DNA from: Anaerolineae bacterium
Lineage (GTDB): Bacteria; Chloroflexota; Anaerolineae; 4572-78; J111
Reading direction: 5' to 3'
NCBI GenBank assembly: GCA_023382535.1
Contig: JAHDWA010000086.1
Location: 1-34,155 of the forward strand
Length of the DNA: 34,155 bases
The notes under the pieces are model-generated. The model worked only from the letters and a program-made list of their open reading frames with translations. It was not told where the DNA came from and ran no database searches. Shown here in pieces: positions 7,586 to 14,642 of this stretch (within the stretch, counting starts at the first letter, position 1; every line of letters starts with the position of its first letter). The translations under genes were made by a program, and so were the position numbers.

Positions 7586-8515
7586 TTGTCTGAAAAAATA
7601 CGCGCCCCGCGCAATCGCACCATAACCTTAACTGAGGCCGAAAAAGCTTACTACCAGACTCGCTTGGTGCGGCTGGACAGCCCAGTCTCGGTTGAGGCCA
7701 TTTATGACAAAACGATCTGCCAGGAGCTGAAGGCTGTGTTGGATTACCTGCCGGAGCAGTTTGTTGACCTGCTCTTTGTTGACCCACCCTACAACCTGAG
7801 CAAATCGTTCAACGGGCGTACCTTTAGCCAGATGTCTCTGGACGAGTACGAAACGTGGCTGGACTCGTGGCTGGCTCCTCTGGTCAAAACACTCAAACCG
7901 ACGACCTCGGTCTACATTTGCGGCGATTGGCAATCCTCGGCGGCGATTCAGCGCACGGCCCAAAAGTATTTTATCGTGCGCAACCGCATTACCTGGGAAC
8001 GGGAGAAAGGGCGCGGGGCGCAGACAAATTGGAAAAACGCTGCCGAGGACATCTGGTTCTGCACAATGTCCAAGAATTACACCTTCAACGTCGAAGCGGT
8101 CAAACTGCGGCGGCAGGTCATCGCGCCTTATACTGAGGGGGGTGTTCCCAAAGATTGGGAGGAAACCGAGACCGGACGCTTCCGCCTGACCCACCCTTCC
8201 AACCTGTGGACTGATTTGACCGTGCCCTTCTGGTCCATGCCGGAAAATACCGACCATCCGACCCAAAAGCCGGAAAAATTATTAGCCAAAATCATCCTGG
8301 CCAGCTCCCATCCCGGCGAGGTCATACTTGACCCGTTTTTGGGTTCGGGTACAACTTCTGTTGTCGCTAAAAAATTGGGCCGGCGCTATGTCGGCATTGA
8401 AATTGACGAAATCTACTGCTGCCTGGCCGAAAAACGGCTGGAAATGGCCAAAGCCGACTCGTCTATTCAGGGCTACGCCGGCAGCGTATTTTGGGAGCGG
8501 AACAGCCGACCTTGA
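7586..8515 (+). CDS. Lone DNA methyltransferase (N6-adenine/N4-cytosine, beta-type order)
   Basis: This 309-residue S-adenosylmethionine-dependent DNA methyltransferase belongs to the N6/N4 family. The catalytic motif D66-P-P-Y-N70 comes first, and the cofactor-binding motif DPFLGSGTT (249-257) lies near the C-terminus. This is the circularly permuted beta order, with the target-recognition region between them (about 80-240). HPTQKPEKLLAKII is a further typical block. The recognition sequence cannot be predicted. No restriction endonuclease gene is adjacent, so it looks solitary. The TTG start at 7586 is uncertain because the ribosome binding site is poor. The S23-like element begins directly after its stop. 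Confidence 0.9.
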   Translation: MSEKIRAPRNRTITLTEAEKAYYQTRLVRLDSPVSVEAIYDKTICQELKAVLDYLPEQFVDLLFVDPPYNLSKSFNGRTFSQMSLDEYETWLDSWLAPLVKTLKPTTSVYICGDWQSSAAIQRTAQKYFIVRNRITWEREKGRGAQTNWKNAAEDIWFCTMSKNYTFNVEAVKLRRQVIAPYTEGGVPKDWEETETGRFRLTHPSNLWTDLTVPFWSMPENTDHPTQKPEKLLAKIILASSHPGEVILDPFLGSGTTSVVAKKLGRRYVGIEIDEIYCCLAEKRLEMAKADSSIQGYAGSVFWERNSRP

Positions 8516-8517
8516 GC

Positions 8518-8965
8518 ATTTACGATTTTGGATTTACTATTTACGATTGATCAGTTATCCAAAACTATAAGCATTTGGGAGAGCAAAGTGGATGAACAAG
8601 AGTTTAAAGCAAGAACAAAAAAGTTAGGGCTTCGCGTAATTCGGCTGGTGGAAGCTTTGCCCAAGAGTACGACAGCAGATGTGATAAGCAAACAGTTACT
8701 CCGTTCAGCAACCTCAGTTGGGGCTAATTACCGGGCCGCATGTCGAGCAAAATCTACTCCCGATATTATCAACAAACTTAAGGTGGTCGAGGAAGAAGCA
8801 GATGAAACTCTATACTGGCTGGAACTTGTAGTTGAAGCGGAAATTATTCCCGGATCTCGTCTCAAAGAGCTTATGACCGAAGCTGATGAAATCATCGCAA
8901 TGACTGTCTCCTCTATCAAAACGCTTCGTCCCAAACAAAGAAATCGTAAATCATAAATCGTAAAT
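8518..8965 (+). mobile_element. Putative S23/IVP element bounded by a heptamer-type inverted repeat
   Basis: The left arm 8518-8537 and right arm 8946-8965 are inverted copies matching at 18 of 20 positions. Both consist of degenerate 7-bp units (ATTTACG, ATTTTGG, ATTTACT on the left; AAATCGT, AAATCAT on the right). They enclose only the four-helix-bundle gene, whose TAA stop lies inside the right arm. The transcript could fold into a long stem with the gene in the loop, as in S23-encoding intervening sequences of 23S rRNA. No recombinase is present, so mobility is inferred. Confidence 0.55.
8588..8956 (+). CDS. Four-helix-bundle protein, S23/IVP family (TIGR02436-like)
   Basis: This 122-residue helical protein belongs to the family first seen in intervening sequences of 23S rRNA and related to Avd of diversity-generating retroelements. 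Diagnostic segments are the N-terminal FKARTKKLGLRVIRLVEALP, the block QLLRSATSVGANYRAACRAKS and the later EEADETLYWLELV. The molecular function is not settled; homologues form basic pentameric bundles thought to bind nucleic acid. The GTG at 8588 is chosen because GGGAG (8577-8581) precedes it and it matches the usual N-terminus. An upstream in-frame TTG lies within the repeat arm and is rejected. The stop codon is inside the right repeat arm. No reverse transcriptase is nearby. Confidence 0.88.
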   Translation: MDEQEFKARTKKLGLRVIRLVEALPKSTTADVISKQLLRSATSVGANYRAACRAKSTPDIINKLKVVEEEADETLYWLELVVEAEIIPGSRLKELMTEADEIIAMTVSSIKTLRPKQRNRKS

Positions 8966-8979
8966 CGTTAGAGGTATCT

Positions 8980-9783
8980 ATGATTGTTCTGAAAATTGGT
9001 GGAAGTGAAGGGATCAATTACGATTTCATTGCCGACGATATTGCGAGCCTGGTCAAAGAAGGGCAGCCGCTTATTGTCGTGCATGGCGGCTCGGCGCTGA
9101 CCAACAAAGTCGCCGAGCAGTTGGGCCACCCGCCGCAGTTTGTCACCTCAGTCAGCGGCTTTACCTCCCGCCGCACCGACCGGCGCACTCTGGAAATTTT
9201 TGAGATGGTTTACTGCGGCCAGATGAACAAGGGGCTGGTCGAAAAGCTGCAAATGCGTGGGGTCAACGCAGTGGGCTTGAGCGGACTGGATGGTCGCATC
9301 TGGGAAGGACCGCGCAAAGACGCGATCAAGGTCATCCAGAACGGCCGCCGGCTGGTCATCCGCGATGATTACACCGGCAAGGTGGAAAAGGTCAATACGG
9401 CCCTGCTGCAAACGCTCTTCGCTGCGGGAACGCTGCCGGTGCTGACGCCCCCCGCCGCCAGTTTCGACGGCGAGGCGATCAACGTAGATGGCGATCGGGC
9501 CGCCGCTGCCACGGCCGCTGCTTTCCAGGCCGAAGCGCTCGTTATCCTCAGCAACGTGCCGGGGCTGCTGGAAAAGTTCCCGGACGAGTCAAGCTTGATT
9601 CGCCACATCCCGGCGGCTAAAATTGACCAATTCATGAGCGTGGCCGAAGATCGGATGAAGAAAAAAGTGATGGGCGCGCAGGAGGCTCTGGCCCAGGGCA
9701 TTGGCCGGGTGATTTTCGCCGATGGCCGGGTCGAGCAGCCGGTGCGCCGGGCGCTGGCGGGAGAGGGAACCGTAATAGCATGA
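8980..9783 (+). CDS. lysZ: [LysW]-aminoadipate/glutamate kinase LysZ
   Basis: This 267-residue amino-acid kinase (ArgB-like fold) should phosphorylate the side-chain carboxyl of LysW-bound 2-aminoadipate or glutamate, giving the substrate for LysY. Visible blocks are the N-terminal IVLKIGGSEG with its phosphate-binding lysine, IVVHGGSALTNKVAEQLG, PVLTPPAASFDGEAINVDGD and the C-terminal DRMKKKVMGAQEA. AGAGG about 6 nt upstream supports the ATG at 8980. It overlaps lysJ by 4 nt (ATGA), so the two are coupled. No clear promoter precedes it, because the upstream DNA is the S23 element. Its expression may depend on the methyltransferase/S23 transcript. Confidence 0.93.
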   Translation: MIVLKIGGSEGINYDFIADDIASLVKEGQPLIVVHGGSALTNKVAEQLGHPPQFVTSVSGFTSRRTDRRTLEIFEMVYCGQMNKGLVEKLQMRGVNAVGLSGLDGRIWEGPRKDAIKVIQNGRRLVIRDDYTGKVEKVNTALLQTLFAAGTLPVLTPPAASFDGEAINVDGDRAAAATAAAFQAEALVILSNVPGLLEKFPDESSLIRHIPAAKIDQFMSVAEDRMKKKVMGAQEALAQGIGRVIFADGRVEQPVRRALAGEGTVIA

Positions 9784-10955
9784 ATTATGAGCAAATTTCT
9801 CAATTAGAATTAATTCATCACTCCGGAGCGGTGGGCCGCCGGCCGGTGGCCCTGGTCCGGGCCAAAGGGGCGCGCTTGTGGGACAGCCAGGGTAAAGAGT
9901 ATATAGACTGCGCGGCAGCGCAAGGGTGGGCCAATGTTGGGCACAGCCATCCGGTGGTGACAGCAGCCATTCAGAAGCAGGCCGAAACGCTGGTGGCATC
10001 GCAGGAGTCGTCTTTTAATGATCAACGGGCGCTGTGGCTGGCGGACATGGCAGCTATCTTCCAGAATAGTCTCGGCTGGACAGACTGCGCCATTCACCCC
10101 TCCAATTCCGGGGCGGAGGCCAACGAAGCCGCCCTCAAGTTTGCCCGTTTCCAGACCGGCCGAAAAGGTTTTGTGGCCGCCGGCCGCGGCTTTCACGGGC
10201 GGACCATGGGCGCGTTGAGCGTTACGGCCAACAAAAAATACCGCGACCCCTTTGAGCCGCTGCTGCCCGGCGTCACCCATATACCCTACAACAATCTCGA
10301 AGCGGCAGCCGCAGCGATTGGCAACGATACGGCCGGCGTCATCATCGAAATTGTCCAGGGCGAGGGTGGGGTCTATCCCGGCGAGACGGAGTACTTCCAG
10401 GGGCTGCGCCGCCTGTGTAACGAACGGGGAGCCTTGCTGATCGTGGATGAAATCCAGACAGGCGTGGGCCGGACCGGGCGCTGGCTGGCCTGCGAACACC
10501 ACAAACTCTCGCCCGACATCGTAACGCTCGGCAAATCCATCGGCGGTGGCCTGCCGTTGGGTGTGACCGCCTGGCCAAGGCGATTGGGTTTGTTCGAGTC
10601 CGGCACACATGGCAGCACCTTTGGCGGTGGGCCGCTGGTCTGCGCCGCCAGCCGGGCCGTGATCGAGGTGATGGCCGAAGAGCGTCTGGTGGAACGGGCC
10701 GACACCTTGGGGACGTGGCTGCTGAGCGAACTGCGCGGACTTCACTCCAACCAGGTACGGGAGGTGCGCGGCCTAGGCTTGATGGTCGGCCTGGAACTGC
10801 GTGGCAAAGTCACCCCGGTCTTGCAGCAGTTGATGGAGCGCGGCGTCTGGGCGCTGCCCGCCGGGCTGAATGTCCTGCGCCTGCTGCCGCCGCTGGTCAT
10901 CGAGCAGGCCGATTTGGAGAAAGTGGTGGGCACAATTGGCGAAGTCCTCAAGTAA
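9780..10955 (+). CDS. lysJ: [LysW]-lysine/ornithine aminotransferase LysJ
   Basis: This 391-residue class III PLP aminotransferase should convert the LysW-bound semialdehyde to LysW-lysine or LysW-ornithine. Family blocks are SNSGAEANEAALKFAR, RGFHGRTMGALSVT, LIVDEIQTGVGRTG (the PLP-binding aspartate) and LGKSIGGGLPLG, whose lysine should form the Schiff base. The start overlaps the lysZ stop. Alone it would be hard to separate from acetylornithine aminotransferase (ArgD); the operon context decides for LysJ. Confidence 0.92.
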   Translation: MNYEQISQLELIHHSGAVGRRPVALVRAKGARLWDSQGKEYIDCAAAQGWANVGHSHPVVTAAIQKQAETLVASQESSFNDQRALWLADMAAIFQNSLGWTDCAIHPSNSGAEANEAALKFARFQTGRKGFVAAGRGFHGRTMGALSVTANKKYRDPFEPLLPGVTHIPYNNLEAAAAAIGNDTAGVIIEIVQGEGGVYPGETEYFQGLRRLCNERGALLIVDEIQTGVGRTGRWLACEHHKLSPDIVTLGKSIGGGLPLGVTAWPRRLGLFESGTHGSTFGGGPLVCAASRAVIEVMAEERLVERADTLGTWLLSELRGLHSNQVREVRGLGLMVGLELRGKVTPVLQQLMERGVWALPAGLNVLRLLPPLVIEQADLEKVVGTIGEVLK

Positions 10956-10958
10956 TCT

Positions 10959-11453
10959 ATGAAGCTTTATCTAGCTATCAAATATCACCCCAATCAACAA
11001 AACCGGGACCGGGTTGAGGCAATTTCGAGCATACTGGAGCAGCAAGGGTTTGAGACCGTCTGCATTGTTCGTGATGTCGAACAATGGGGGCAGGTCCATT
11101 TCACCCCCGCCGAATTAATGCAAAGAAGCTTTGCCGAAATCGAAGCCAGCGATGTCGTCGTGATCGAGTTGACGGAAAAAGGGGTTGGTCTGGGCATCGA
11201 GGCCGGCTATGCCTACGCCAAAGGCATCCCGCTTGTCACGATTGCCCGGAAAGGCGCGGATATTTCGGAGACGCTGGCAGGAATTTCGCAAAAGCTATTC
11301 CTTTACGACAATATGGATGAACTAACTCAGTTTTTTCAGCAGTTCAAGATCGAGGAAATCATAACCGGGATGAAACACCTGGCGCAACAAGTCGCTGCCG
11401 TTTGGACGTCACCTCAAAGCGGTGTTGAACTCATTTCCGAACAACGCAGGTAA
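10959..11453 (+). CDS. Nucleoside 2-deoxyribosyltransferase-like protein
   Basis: This 164-residue protein resembles the nucleoside 2-deoxyribosyltransferase superfamily (PF05014-like), which also includes nucleotide N-glycosidases and toxin/effector-type hydrolases. The region FAEIEASDVVVIEL followed by GVGLGIEAGYAYAKGIPLVTI has the family pattern of an acidic residue after the strand and a glycine-rich GxExGYA helix start. The N-terminus is MKLYLAIKYHPNQQNRDRVE. It begins 3 nt after lysJ and ends 3 nt before lysK, so it is firmly inside the operon. It is not a known step of the LysW pathway. The substrate is unknown. Confidence 0.7.
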   Translation: MKLYLAIKYHPNQQNRDRVEAISSILEQQGFETVCIVRDVEQWGQVHFTPAELMQRSFAEIEASDVVVIELTEKGVGLGIEAGYAYAKGIPLVTIARKGADISETLAGISQKLFLYDNMDELTQFFQQFKIEEIITGMKHLAQQVAAVWTSPQSGVELISEQRR

Positions 11454-11456
11454 GTT

Positions 11457-12608
11457 ATGAGTGATGAAGCGATTGAACTTCTGACTCACCTCGTCGCCAT
11501 CCCCTCCCCCTCCGAAGAGGAAGCCGCCGCCTCGGCCTACCTGGCTGGCTGGATGAATGAGCACGGTCTGACCGCTTACGTTGACGAAGCTGGCAGCGCG
11601 GTCGGCATGAAAGGCGATGGGCCAAAAGAAATTTTGCTGCTGGGCCACATTGACACCTTCCCCGGCGAAGTGCCCGTTCGCCGCGAAGGCGATCTTCTTT
11701 ACGGGCGCGGAACAGTGGACGCCAAAGGCCCACTCTGCACCTTTGCCGCCGCCACAAGCCGGGTGGAGGTGCCGCCCGGCTGGCGGGTGACTGTGGTCGG
11801 CGCGGTGGAGGAAGAGGCCGCGACGAGCAAGGGGGCGCGGTATGTTTTGAGCCAGAGACTCCAGAACCAACAGCAGGGGGGCAGAGGGGCAGAGGGGCAG
11901 GGGAGAAATCTCTCCCTCGCTCCCCCGCTCCCCCGCCCCCCTGCCTTTTGCGTCATCGGCGAGCCGAGCCATTGGGACCGGGTGACGCTGGGCTACAAGG
12001 GCCGGCTGCTGCTGGATGTCGTGTTGCGCGTACCTTTCAGCCATTCGGCGGGGGAGGGGCGTTTGCCGGCCGAGCAGGCGGTTGACCTGTGGCGGCAGGT
12101 GGAGCAGTTCTGCGCTCAAGTCAACAAGGATCGCCAGGCTGACACGCCCTTCAACCGGCTCGATCCCTCGCTGCGGCACATTGCCAGCCGGGATGAAGGG
12201 GCGTTCGGCGTGGTCCAACTGGGGATGGGCTTCCGGCTGCCGGTCGGCCTGGGTCTGGCCGAGTTGGAGCAGGAACTGCGCCAGGTAATTCAAACTCTGC
12301 CGGCGGGCACCAGCGCCCAATTGCAGTTTTCCGGCGGCGAACCGGCTTACAAAGGCGACAAATCGAATCCGCTGGTGCGCACCTTTTTACGGGCCATCCG
12401 CGCCGCTGGGGACGAGCCGCGCTTCGTGGTCAAGACCGGCACAGCCGATATGAACGTCGTCGCCCCGCACTGGCCTGATACGCCGGTGGTCGCTTATGGC
12501 CCCGGCGACAGTGGCCTGGATCACACCCCCCACGAGCACATTGACTTGAATGAATATCTGCGGGCTATTGACGTATTACAATCAGTACTGGTCAACTTGA
12601 TGGCGTAG
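11457..12608 (+). CDS. lysK: [LysW]-lysine/ornithine hydrolase LysK with an in-frame repeat insertion
   Basis: This 383-residue M20-family metallopeptidase should release lysine or ornithine from LysW. Metal and catalytic residues are visible: H64 in LLGHIDTF, D88 in [11 protein letters not shown]119-E120 in [11 protein letters not shown]169 in [10 protein letters not shown], and the C-terminal [12 protein letters not shown]. Between YVLSQRL and FCVIGEPS, where relatives have only a few residues, there are about 27 low-complexity residues (about 136-162, rich in G, Q, P and R). They are encoded by a G-rich/C-rich hairpin at 11876-11941. The reading frame is kept, so the enzyme is probably active with an extra surface loop. 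The start follows the previous stop by 3 nt. Confidence 0.92.
   Translation: MSDEAIELLTHLVAIPSPSEEEAAASAYLAGWMNEHGLTAYVDEAGSAVGMKGDGPKEILLLGHIDTFPGEVPVRREGDLLYGRGTVDAKGPLCTFAAATSRVEVPPGWRVTVVGAVEEEAATSKGARYVLSQRLQNQQQGGRGAEGQGRNLSLAPPLPRPPAFCVIGEPSHWDRVTLGYKGRLLLDVVLRVPFSHSAGEGRLPAEQAVDLWRQVEQFCAQVNKDRQADTPFNRLDPSLRHIASRDEGAFGVVQLGMGFRLPVGLGLAELEQELRQVIQTLPAGTSAQLQFSGGEPAYKGDKSNPLVRTFLRAIRAAGDEPRFVVKTGTADMNVVAPHWPDTPVVAYGPGDSGLDHTPHEHIDLNEYLRAIDVLQSVLVNLMA
11876..11941. repeat. Octamer hairpin inserted in the lysK coding sequence
   Basis: The left arm 11876-11906 is made of GGGGCAGA-type 8-bp units. The right arm 11911-11941 is its reverse complement at 23 of 31 positions, and several of the rest are G-T wobbles. 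The loop is AATC. It is the same type of structure as the intergenic octamer repeats in this window but lies in frame inside a gene. Confidence 0.75.
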
Positions 12609-12633
12609 ATAATGGGTTGAAAGGCAGAAGTTT

Positions 12634-13209
12634 ATGTTAGCCAAGAATCAGCCTTTTTATACTTTTGAGGAATATCTTGTCCACGAAGAAAGGGCGGAGT
12701 ACAAAAGCGAGTACCGGCAAGGCCAGATTGTGGCGATGGCCGGCGCTTCACTGGCCCATAATCGGATTGTCAGTAACTTTCACGCGGCCCTGTATAACGC
12801 TCTGCAAACAAAACCTTGTGCTGTTTTTGCGACTGATTTAAGGTTGTGGATCAAGCCGGAGAACCGGGCTGTCTATCCTGATGTTATGGTCATTTGCGGC
12901 GAACCCTGCCTGGTTGAGGGTCGAACCGACACGGTGACGAACCCTCAGATTATTATTGAAGTGCTATCAAAATCCACCGCCGAAGAGGATCGCAGCGATA
13001 AATTTCAGGCTTATTGGAATCTGGACACGTTTGAGGAATACGTTTTAGTGGATCAGTATCGCCTCCACGTCGAGTACTTCCGCCGGGTCAATGAGAAACT
13101 GTGGGAACTTTTGGTTTTTACCCAGCTGGACGATGTTTTAAACTTGAAATCAATCGAGGTTGAGTTACCCTTAGCCCAAATTTATCGCCAGGTTCAGTGG
13201 GAAGAGTAG
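12634..13209 (+). CDS. Uma2 family (DUF820) putative endonuclease
   Basis: This 191-residue protein belongs to the Uma2/DUF820 family, which has a PD-(D/E)XK nuclease fold and is strongly expanded in Cyanobacteria and Chloroflexota. The N-terminal FTFEEYLVHE-type opening, GQIVAMAGASLAHNRIVSNF, the acidic site YPDVMV and the paired strand IIIEVLSKSTAEEDRSDKFQAY are typical. The D in YPD and the E in IIEV are the likely metal ligands. The biological function of the family is unknown. It is separated from lysK by 25 bp and may be read through. Confidence 0.88.
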   Translation: MLAKNQPFYTFEEYLVHEERAEYKSEYRQGQIVAMAGASLAHNRIVSNFHAALYNALQTKPCAVFATDLRLWIKPENRAVYPDVMVICGEPCLVEGRTDTVTNPQIIIEVLSKSTAEEDRSDKFQAYWNLDTFEEYVLVDQYRLHVEYFRRVNEKLWELLVFTQLDDVLNLKSIEVELPLAQIYRQVQWEE

Positions 13210-13233
13210 TTTAGCCTGGTCTTGGAGAAAAAA

Positions 13234-13965
13234 TTGGAACTAAAAGATAAAGCTGCCCTCATCACCGGCGCGGCAATACGGGTGGGGCGAGTCATCGCCT
13301 TGACCCTGGCCGAGCAAGGCTGCCACATCGTCATGACCTACCTGACCGAGGCAGAACCTTATCAGGAAACTGCTGCCGAGATCCAGGCGAAGGGGGTCGA
13401 AGTGCTGGCTTTGCCTATGAATGTGCAGACTCCCGGCGATCCGGCCCGTGTCGTGACGGCCGCTGTCGAGCGTTTTGGACGGGTTGACCTGCTGGTGAAC
13501 AACGCTTCGGTCTGGTTAAAAGCGCCTTTCCTGGAAATCAGCGAGCAAGCCTGGCGGTCGGCGCTGGACATCAACCTGACCGGCCCCTTTTTGATGAGCC
13601 AGGCGGCTGCGCCCCACATGCTGCGGCAAAAAGGGGGGCTGATTGTCAACATCACCGACCTTTCGGCCTACCAGACCTGGGCCGGCTATGCCCACCACTC
13701 GGCCAGCAAGGCGGGACTGGTGGCTCTGACCCGGGTCATGGCCGCCGAACTGGCCCCGGATATAAGGGTCAACGCGATTGCTCCCGGCACGGTGCTCTTG
13801 CCGGATAACGCCGACGAGGCGAAGGTTCAATGGGCGGTTGAAAACTCGCTGCTCAGGCGCATTGGCACGCCGGAGGATGTCGCCCGCACCGTCGTCTTTC
13901 TGGCCGAGAGTGACTTTATCACCGGGGCGGTCTATTTTGTAGATGGAGGCAGGGCGCTCGTTTGA
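13234..13965 (+). CDS. PTR1/FolM-like short-chain dehydrogenase with His in place of the catalytic Tyr
   Basis: This NAD(P)-dependent SDR is closest in pattern to pteridine reductases. It has TGAAIRVGR as the cofactor motif, DLLVNNAS, and INLTGPFLMSQAA. In the catalytic region NITDLSAYQTWAGYAHHSASK, D takes the place of the usual serine, as in PTR1 (Asp181). The position 4 before the catalytic lysine, normally tyrosine, is histidine (codon CAC at 13696-13698). The TTG at 13234 is chosen because GGAG at 13224-13227 is well spaced. An alternative TTG at 13222 would add four residues. Activity is uncertain because of the substitution. Reduction of a pterin is only a family-level guess. Confidence 0.82.
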   Translation: MELKDKAALITGAAIRVGRVIALTLAEQGCHIVMTYLTEAEPYQETAAEIQAKGVEVLALPMNVQTPGDPARVVTAAVERFGRVDLLVNNASVWLKAPFLEISEQAWRSALDINLTGPFLMSQAAAPHMLRQKGGLIVNITDLSAYQTWAGYAHHSASKAGLVALTRVMAAELAPDIRVNAIAPGTVLLPDNADEAKVQWAVENSLLRRIGTPEDVARTVVFLAESDFITGAVYFVDGGRALV

Positions 13966-13972
13966 GCCTGTG

Positions 13973-14023
13973 TAGGACAAACTCAAGTTTGTCCGTGATG
14001 GGACAAGCTAAAGCTTGTCCTAC
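13973..14023. repeat. Paired GGACAA hairpins after the SDR gene
   Basis: GGACAAACT (13975-13983) pairs with AGTTTGTCC (13986-13994). GGACAAGCT (14001-14009) pairs with AGCTTGTCC (14012-14020). The outermost GTAGGACAA and TTGTCCTAC are also complementary. It resembles a duplicated intergenic palindrome. It lacks a T-run, so it is not an obvious terminator. Confidence 0.65.
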
Positions 14024-14102
14024 TGGTTATCCCGAATCCTTTTTGGCTTATGAAAGACGTGTATAGTAAGAGCGTGACGGCAACCACGAAAGGAACCGGC
14101 TG

Positions 14103-14642
14103 GTGACCACTGAGGACTCCCTGCTGGCGCGCATCCAACGGCAAGACCAGCAAGCTTTGGCCGACGTGTATGATCGCTATTTTGATCAAATCTATCGCTA
14201 TCTCACCTATCGTTTGGGCGAGCCGGAGGTGGCTGCCGATTTAACGGGCGAGGTTTTTTTAGCCCTGGTTGATACGCTGAAGGCCAACAAACCGCCGCGA
14301 GTTTCCCTCTCCGGGTGGTTGTACAGCGTGGCCCGCAACCTGGCCGCCGATTACATCAAGGAAAAGTACCGAACTGTGCCTCTCGAGGATGATCTCCTGG
14401 CCGATGACGCCTCTTTAACCGACCAGGCCTATCTGGCGCACCTGGCCCCGGTTCTTAAAAAAGCACTGCTGCAGCTAACTGAAGAGCAGCAGCACGTGGT
14501 CGCACTACGCTTTGGCCAGGGTTTAAGTTTGGCTGAAACAGCCCTTCTTCTCGACAAATCGGTCGGATCGGTGAAGGCGTTGCAGCATCGCGCCCTGGCC
14601 TCGCTGGCCCGCTTTATGCCGCAGGAGGTGGATCATGAGTGA
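14103..14642 (+). CDS. ECF RNA polymerase sigma factor
   Basis: This 179-residue protein is a sigma-70-family ECF factor. Region 2 is at about residues 20-95 (ADVYDRYFDQIYRYLTYRLG through GWLYSVARNLAADYIKEKYR). Region 4 is at about 120-172 (LLQLTEEQQHVVALRFGQGLSLAETALLLDKSVGSVKALQHRAL in part), with the expected helix-turn-helix. It starts at GTG 14103, preceded by an AAGGAA-type ribosome binding site. Its 3' end overlaps the next gene by 8 nt, and that gene encodes a membrane protein, the usual sigma/anti-sigma arrangement. The regulon is unknown. A TATAGT (14062-14067) could be its own -10 box. Confidence 0.92.
   Translation: MTTEDSLLARIQRQDQQALADVYDRYFDQIYRYLTYRLGEPEVAADLTGEVFLALVDTLKANKPPRVSLSGWLYSVARNLAADYIKEKYRTVPLEDDLLADDASLTDQAYLAHLAPVLKKALLQLTEEQQHVVALRFGQGLSLAETALLLDKSVGSVKALQHRALASLARFMPQEVDHE

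Noticed and set aside
8528..8587. TTG-initiated N-terminal extension of the first S23-like gene
   Set aside because: Its codons lie in the repeat arm and the family N-terminus begins at the GTG at 8588, which has a good ribosome binding site.
8588..8956. Diversity-generating retroelement accessory gene (Avd)
   Set aside because: No reverse transcriptase, template repeat or variable repeat was seen nearby; only the shared fold is supported.
12634..13209. Uma2 protein as the restriction partner of the methyltransferase
   Set aside because: They are 4 kb apart with the lys operon between, and Uma2 genes are not known as restriction partners.
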